Positions 33,102 to 36,068 of a stretch of 36,068 nt of DNA are shown here, piece after piece. The notes beneath the pieces were generated by a model. It was given only the letters and a program-made list of their open reading frames with translations, was not told the DNA's origin and ran no database searches. Origin of the DNA: an uncultured Prevotella sp. GTDB taxonomy: Bacteria > Bacteroidota > Bacteroidia > Bacteroidales > Bacteroidaceae. Positions within the stretch are counted from its first letter, which is position 1. Each line of letters begins with the position of its first letter. The position numbers and the translations under genes are program-made. The DNA is taken from positions 1 through 36,068 of the forward strand of contig CAKPWR010000026.1 of NCBI GenBank assembly GCA_934196725.1, in the 5' to 3' direction.

Positions 33102-34973
33102 TTACAGATCAACATCAAATGTAATGCCATCTTTCCATGTGAGGTCCACTGCGAGACCTACGTTGATACCTGATGATCTGAGGTCAGGAATACAGTTGTA
33201 TGCTTTCTTCAAATCCCCGATAGTAAAATTAGCTGTTGTGACATGGTCCTGTAAGAAAACACGATCGATGGTGCTGCCTGTAGGCTGTTTTACTCCTTCA
33301 GCAGCATTGCCACTTGGTTTAAGCTCACCTACAAGATAGAATTTAGAACCCTTAGGAATCAGTCCGTCACTACCGTAAAAGTCTTGTCCCGTGTTGTTCT
33401 CTAATTCGACAGTAACGAATACTGATTTTGGGGTACCAGAAGCATCTTTGTTGTCAAAAACTATGGTGTAGTTTGGGTTGGACACTGTGGGCTCAGATTT
33501 TGCATAGATGTTACCGCCATTCATTTCCTTATCGTAGATGGTATGAGCAAAAGTCTCGGTAGCTGTAGGCTCGTACTTCCAGTCGACTTTTTCTGGCTGG
33601 CCGCCTATCAAGATAGCTGTGACTTTTATGCCATCTGTTGGAACCTTGATGTCTTGGTCTACTTTGTCGCCTAGTAATACTTTGCTTGCATTATCTTTTA
33701 ATGTAGCATCTTTGCATCTTATGGTTGATTTTAATACTGCCACACTATACTGTATAGGAGCTCTTAATGCAACTGTTCTTGTAGAATTGTTCACGGCAGC
33801 TTTGCTGAAAAATCCGTCTGTTGGCCATGCTGCATCGAGGTCTTCCGTCCAGTCTTTATATACCGGGAAGGCATTTACGTTAGACATATTCTTGTCTGAA
33901 ACCATGGTTTCTGTATTGACGAAATATGACAACTCTGCAGGATAGCAAATCTTTTGGTAATTGATGTTGTTGCCTTTATATAAGTTTTCGTTACCTACTG
34001 TATTGTATACAAAACTGGTAGTTGACTTATCCCAGTTTACTGTAGCTACACCGTCAGGGAGATTAAGATTTCTTGGGAATTCATTGCTGCTTAAAGCTGT
34101 TAGTGCAGCATCGCAGTTTTCAACGATAGCTTTTGTTAAGTATTTCGTTGATAGGTCTGCTTGCGTGCCTTCACCAATCAATGTTGCCTTTAAATTGTTA
34201 ATGAAAGCTTTTACGGAATTTGCAGAACCTGCTTTGAGATTAATGAATGCCTCATAACGCTTTTTCAGATAGTCTCTTTCTTGTTTGGTAATCCAAGTAA
34301 CTGCATTGTATTTTGTATCATCATCTGCATCTGACCATAAAACTTCAGCAAATCCATCTGTTCCCGAAGATGCTGCAATTTTGTTTAGTTGACTGATGAT
34401 TTCTGTTGCTTTTGTTTCAGCTTCGAAACTATTCTTCGTAATAGGTGTTAACATGAATTCTCTACCTGCCAATGTCTTCTCACTTGTATAAGAGTCTTTG
34501 ACTGTAATCTGACCGTATTTAAAAGGCTGGTTTGTGTTTTCTTTTTTAGCTCTACCGTAAAAAATCATGTGATCTGTTCCTAAAGGAATTTCGATGTCAC
34601 GATAAAGTCTACGATAATTGTCTTTGTCGTAGGCGTTATTGTCCTCGCCAATGTTGATAGGAGCTGTATTTGCATTCGCAGCTGTTTCTGGATCTCCCTG
34701 GAAAGTCAACAACAAAATGTTTGAAATGCCACGGAATGTGCCGTCCTGCTGCGCAATATCCGCCCCCATACGAGTACTCTTATGGCTTAAATTGCTAGAA
34801 GAGCCATTTCCGCCATAAGGAATGTTGATGGCAAACTGTGTCTTTACTACCTGACCGGCAACGCCTGTTCCGCCGCCGATAGGATCTGCTGAATCTGATG
34901 AGCAGGAAGTGAATCCTGCTGCGCCTGCAAGAATCAACGTACTTGCTAGGCCGAAAATCTTAATCTTCTTCAT
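33102..34973 (-). CDS. Mfa1-like major fimbrial subunit lipoprotein
   Basis: This 623-residue protein is the likely shaft subunit of a type V (Mfa/FimA-type) fimbria. The signal peptide ends in FTSC, with the lipid-bearing cysteine at residue 24. Arginine 68 in KSTRMGAD sits where Mfa1-type pilins are cut by a surface protease before polymerisation. The following DGTFRGISNILLLTF strand resembles the first strands of Mfa1. The C-terminus WKDGITFDVDL fits the exchangeable donor strand of the family. It starts 29 nt after the DUF3575 gene and is followed by a strong terminator. ATG 34973 was chosen because it begins the signal peptide; the frame stays open upstream to 35114, but that overlaps the DUF3575 gene. 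Confidence 0.82.
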   Translation of the reverse strand: MKKIKIFGLASTLILAGAAGFTSCSSDSADPIGGGTGVAGQVVKTQFAINIPYGGNGSSSNLSHKSTRMGADIAQQDGTFRGISNILLLTFQGDPETAANANTAPINIGEDNNAYDKDNYRRLYRDIEIPLGTDHMIFYGRAKKENTNQPFKYGQITVKDSYTSEKTLAGREFMLTPITKNSFEAETKATEIISQLNKIAASSGTDGFAEVLWSDADDDTKYNAVTWITKQERDYLKKRYEAFINLKAGSANSVKAFINNLKATLIGEGTQADLSTKYLTKAIVENCDAALTALSSNEFPRNLNLPDGVATVNWDKSTTSFVYNTVGNENLYKGNNINYQKICYPAELSYFVNTETMVSDKNMSNVNAFPVYKDWTEDLDAAWPTDGFFSKAAVNNSTRTVALRAPIQYSVAVLKSTIRCKDATLKDNASKVLLGDKVDQDIKVPTDGIKVTAILIGGQPEKVDWKYEPTATETFAHTIYDKEMNGGNIYAKSEPTVSNPNYTIVFDNKDASGTPKSVFVTVELENNTGQDFYGSDGLIPKGSKFYLVGELKPSGNAAEGVKQPTGSTIDRVFLQDHVTTANFTIGDLKKAYNCIPDLRSSGINVGLAVDLTWKDGITFDVDL

Positions 34974-35002
34974 AACTTTAGACGATTTAAGTATTGTTAC
35001 TA

Positions 35003-35617
35003 CTATTGTTTGTAATTTGGTTTTTCTGTTGTTCCCATGTTGTAAACCAACGAGATAGCCAACTTGGTGGGCATCACGAAAGTCTTTGTCTTCTTCTCGA
35101 TGGCACTCGCACATTTATCGCATTTATATTTCGTATAACGTGTGATGCCTACTCCTAAACCAATGGCTGCTTCCAGGTTCCAACGGTTGCTCTTGTCGAG
35201 CTGCCAGTCATAGCCGTAGACGAAACCAATGGCACCTAGGTCGCCTTGGAACCGGTGGTCCTTGACCTTCGGGAAAAGACCGAATGGGAAATGTACTCCA
35301 CCTACATTGTAATGTGAGTAGAGTAGATTGACTCCGATGAAATGTCCTATATAAAGACTATCGAGCCAATGCCGGGTCTCTGTCTGTATTGCAACATGCT
35401 TCAACTTCTTATTCCCACTAAAGGAAAACGGATTCCATCCAACTGATAGGTCTTGCGACCAACGTTTGGATAATCTAGTTTCTACTGCGATATTTGGGGT
35501 TGTGGTTGCCCAATATGCAAGATTCGTCTTTAGTCGCCAGTCCTGAGCTAGGGTAGTGATAGCTATCAGGAGGGAAAGCGAAAGGAGCAGCATGCGCTTT
35601 CTGTTACTGCTGTTCAT
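35003..35617 (-). CDS. DUF3575 outer-membrane protein
   Basis: This 204-residue protein has a signal peptide (cleavage near TTLAQ). It is followed by the DUF3575 opening [18 protein letters not shown] and a series of alternating polar/aromatic strands such as [13 protein letters not shown] and FVYGYDWQL. It ends in [13 protein letters not shown]. The pattern suggests a small outer-membrane beta-barrel. A four-residue KCDK motif with two cysteines (YKCDKCAS) is a family trait. Genes of this family often precede Mfa1-type fimbrial genes, and it is the first gene of the operon here. Its exact role is unknown; help in fimbrial export or surface presentation is an inference. Confidence 0.82.
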   Translation of the reverse strand: MNSSNRKRMLLLSLSLLIAITTLAQDWRLKTNLAYWATTTPNIAVETRLSKRWSQDLSVGWNPFSFSGNKKLKHVAIQTETRHWLDSLYIGHFIGVNLLYSHYNVGGVHFPFGLFPKVKDHRFQGDLGAIGFVYGYDWQLDKSNRWNLEAAIGLGVGITRYTKYKCDKCASAIEKKTKTFVMPTKLAISLVYNMGTTEKPNYKQ

Positions 35618-35649
35618 CTATCGTTTCTGTTTTTTATTTTCTCAACATC

Positions 35650-35690
35650 GTTCTTAGATATATCATCTATACATGTTCTTAGATATATCA
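35650..35690 (-). repeat. Two 16-bp direct repeats in the fimbrial operon leader
   Basis: GTTCTTAGATATATCA occurs at 35650-35665 and 35675-35690, exactly 25 bp apart. The copies lie between the predicted transcript start (near 35705) and the DUF3575 ATG at 35617. They may bind a regulator in DNA or RNA. Confidence 0.8.
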
Positions 35691-35711
35691 CTCTATTATT
35701 CTATTTTTCGG

Positions 35712-35743
35712 CAAATATACAGTTTTTTTTCTTTAGTGCCAAA
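35712..35743 (-). promoter_or_regulatory. Fimbrial operon promoter with homopolymer spacer
   Basis: On the minus strand, the -33 TTTG (35743-35740) and -7 TATATTTG (35719-35712) are 20 nt apart, a perfect match to the consensus. The spacer contains A8 (plus-strand T8 at 35723-35730), and C8 (plus-strand G8 at 35748-35755) lies just upstream of the -33. The leader is about 90 nt. Confidence 0.75.
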
Positions 35744-35922
35744 AAATGGGGGGGGTAATTTTTCCCGTTTAGTTTTTATTAACTTAATAAAGTACCGTGC
35801 ACGGACACACATGCCCGCCCATCGTGTGCATGTATAGAATAAGGAGTTGATACAGAAAAGAATTGCTTAAATGTTTAAGACTGTTAAAATTGAAGCAAAA
35901 ATGTAACTTTCTTCTTGAAAAG

Positions 35923-35954
35923 TTTGGCGGTTTCGAAAATAGTTCGTACTTTTG
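35923..35954 (+). promoter_or_regulatory. Strong promoter, probably of an rRNA operon
   Basis: TTTG at 35923-35926, a 20-nt spacer and TACTTTTG at 35947-35954 match the consensus perfectly. AT-rich DNA with A and T tracts lies directly upstream, as in UP elements. The predicted start is near 35960, reading out of the window. Confidence 0.65.
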
Positions 35955-35959
35955 CACTC

Positions 35960-36068
35960 GCTTTTGAGAAATCAAGTATTAATCGAAGCAATAAAGAAAG
36001 AGTTCTTTGAAAGATTTTACATAAACAGACAAGTAGTACAAGAAGCGGTTTTGGATTACACCTTATTA
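35960..36068 (+). other. Probable 16S rRNA leader, continuing past the window edge
   Basis: The leader has no ORF. It contains GAGTTCTTTGAAAGATTTTA followed by a segment of the type ACATAAACAGACAAGTAG, which resembles the pre-16S leader of Prevotella and Bacteroides rRNA operons. The 16S gene itself is not in the window. The assignment rests on the leader pattern and the strong promoter. Confidence 0.5.

Noticed and set aside
35600..35830. Invertible promoter of the Bacteroides type before the fimbrial operon
   Set aside because: No long inverted repeats flank the promoter and no recombinase gene is near; slippage of homopolymer tracts is the simpler idea.

Overview
The window looks like a chromosomal segment of a gut-type Bacteroidota, most probably Prevotellaceae (Prevotella/Segatella-like). 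The signs are a SusC/SusD pair, Mfa/FimA-type fimbrial lipoproteins, DUF4468 and DUF3575 proteins, GH92 enzymes, an argR-GNAT pair, weak Shine-Dalgarno sequences, and repeated matches to the Bacteroidota promoter pattern TTTG-N20-TAnnTTTG. The species is inferred from gene style, not from a database match.

Region 1 (1-2.3 kb): the start of a GNAT acetyltransferase and argR lie on the minus strand. A GH28-like beta-helix enzyme with a changed active site diverges from them. Region 2 (2.3-8.1 kb): a SusC transporter and SusD lipoprotein form an operon closed by a strong terminator, followed by a DUF4468 protein. The SusC carries an extra OmpA-like domain after its barrel. Region 3 (8.1-16.1 kb): two tandem copies of a palindromic repeat stand in front of a STAND-type ATPase with a nuclease-like C-terminus. 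Then come two GH92 alpha-mannosidase-like genes, the second fused to an N-terminal histidine phosphatase. Together they look like periplasmic processing of a mannose-containing, possibly phosphorylated glycan.

Region 4 (16.1-17.2 kb): a promoter and a terminator with no ORF between them suggest a small RNA of about 95 nt, next to a BI-1 family membrane protein on the minus strand. Region 5 (17.2-35.8 kb, all minus strand) is a fimbrial locus. In transcription order it holds a DUF3575 outer-membrane protein, an Mfa1-like major subunit, a terminator, about 1.1 kb of repeat-rich non-coding DNA, a FimB/Mfa2-like lipoprotein, a fimbrillin-like lipoprotein and a 4144-residue secreted beta-helix protein. 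The giant protein is built of about eight modules that mostly end in a D-I-G-A-Y-E-like motif, and it ends in a sorting-domain-like segment. Its place in the operon suggests a fimbria-associated or tip adhesin. The operon promoter has an A8 tract in its spacer and a C8 tract just upstream, so phase variation is possible.

The right edge (about 35.92-36.07 kb) carries a perfect promoter and a leader that resembles the start of a ribosomal RNA operon reading out of the window.

The observations most worth following are the phosphatase-GH92 fusion, the SusC-OmpA fusion, the giant modular protein in the fimbrial operon, the homopolymer tracts in the fimbrial promoter, the repeat-preceded ATPase, and the candidate small RNA.
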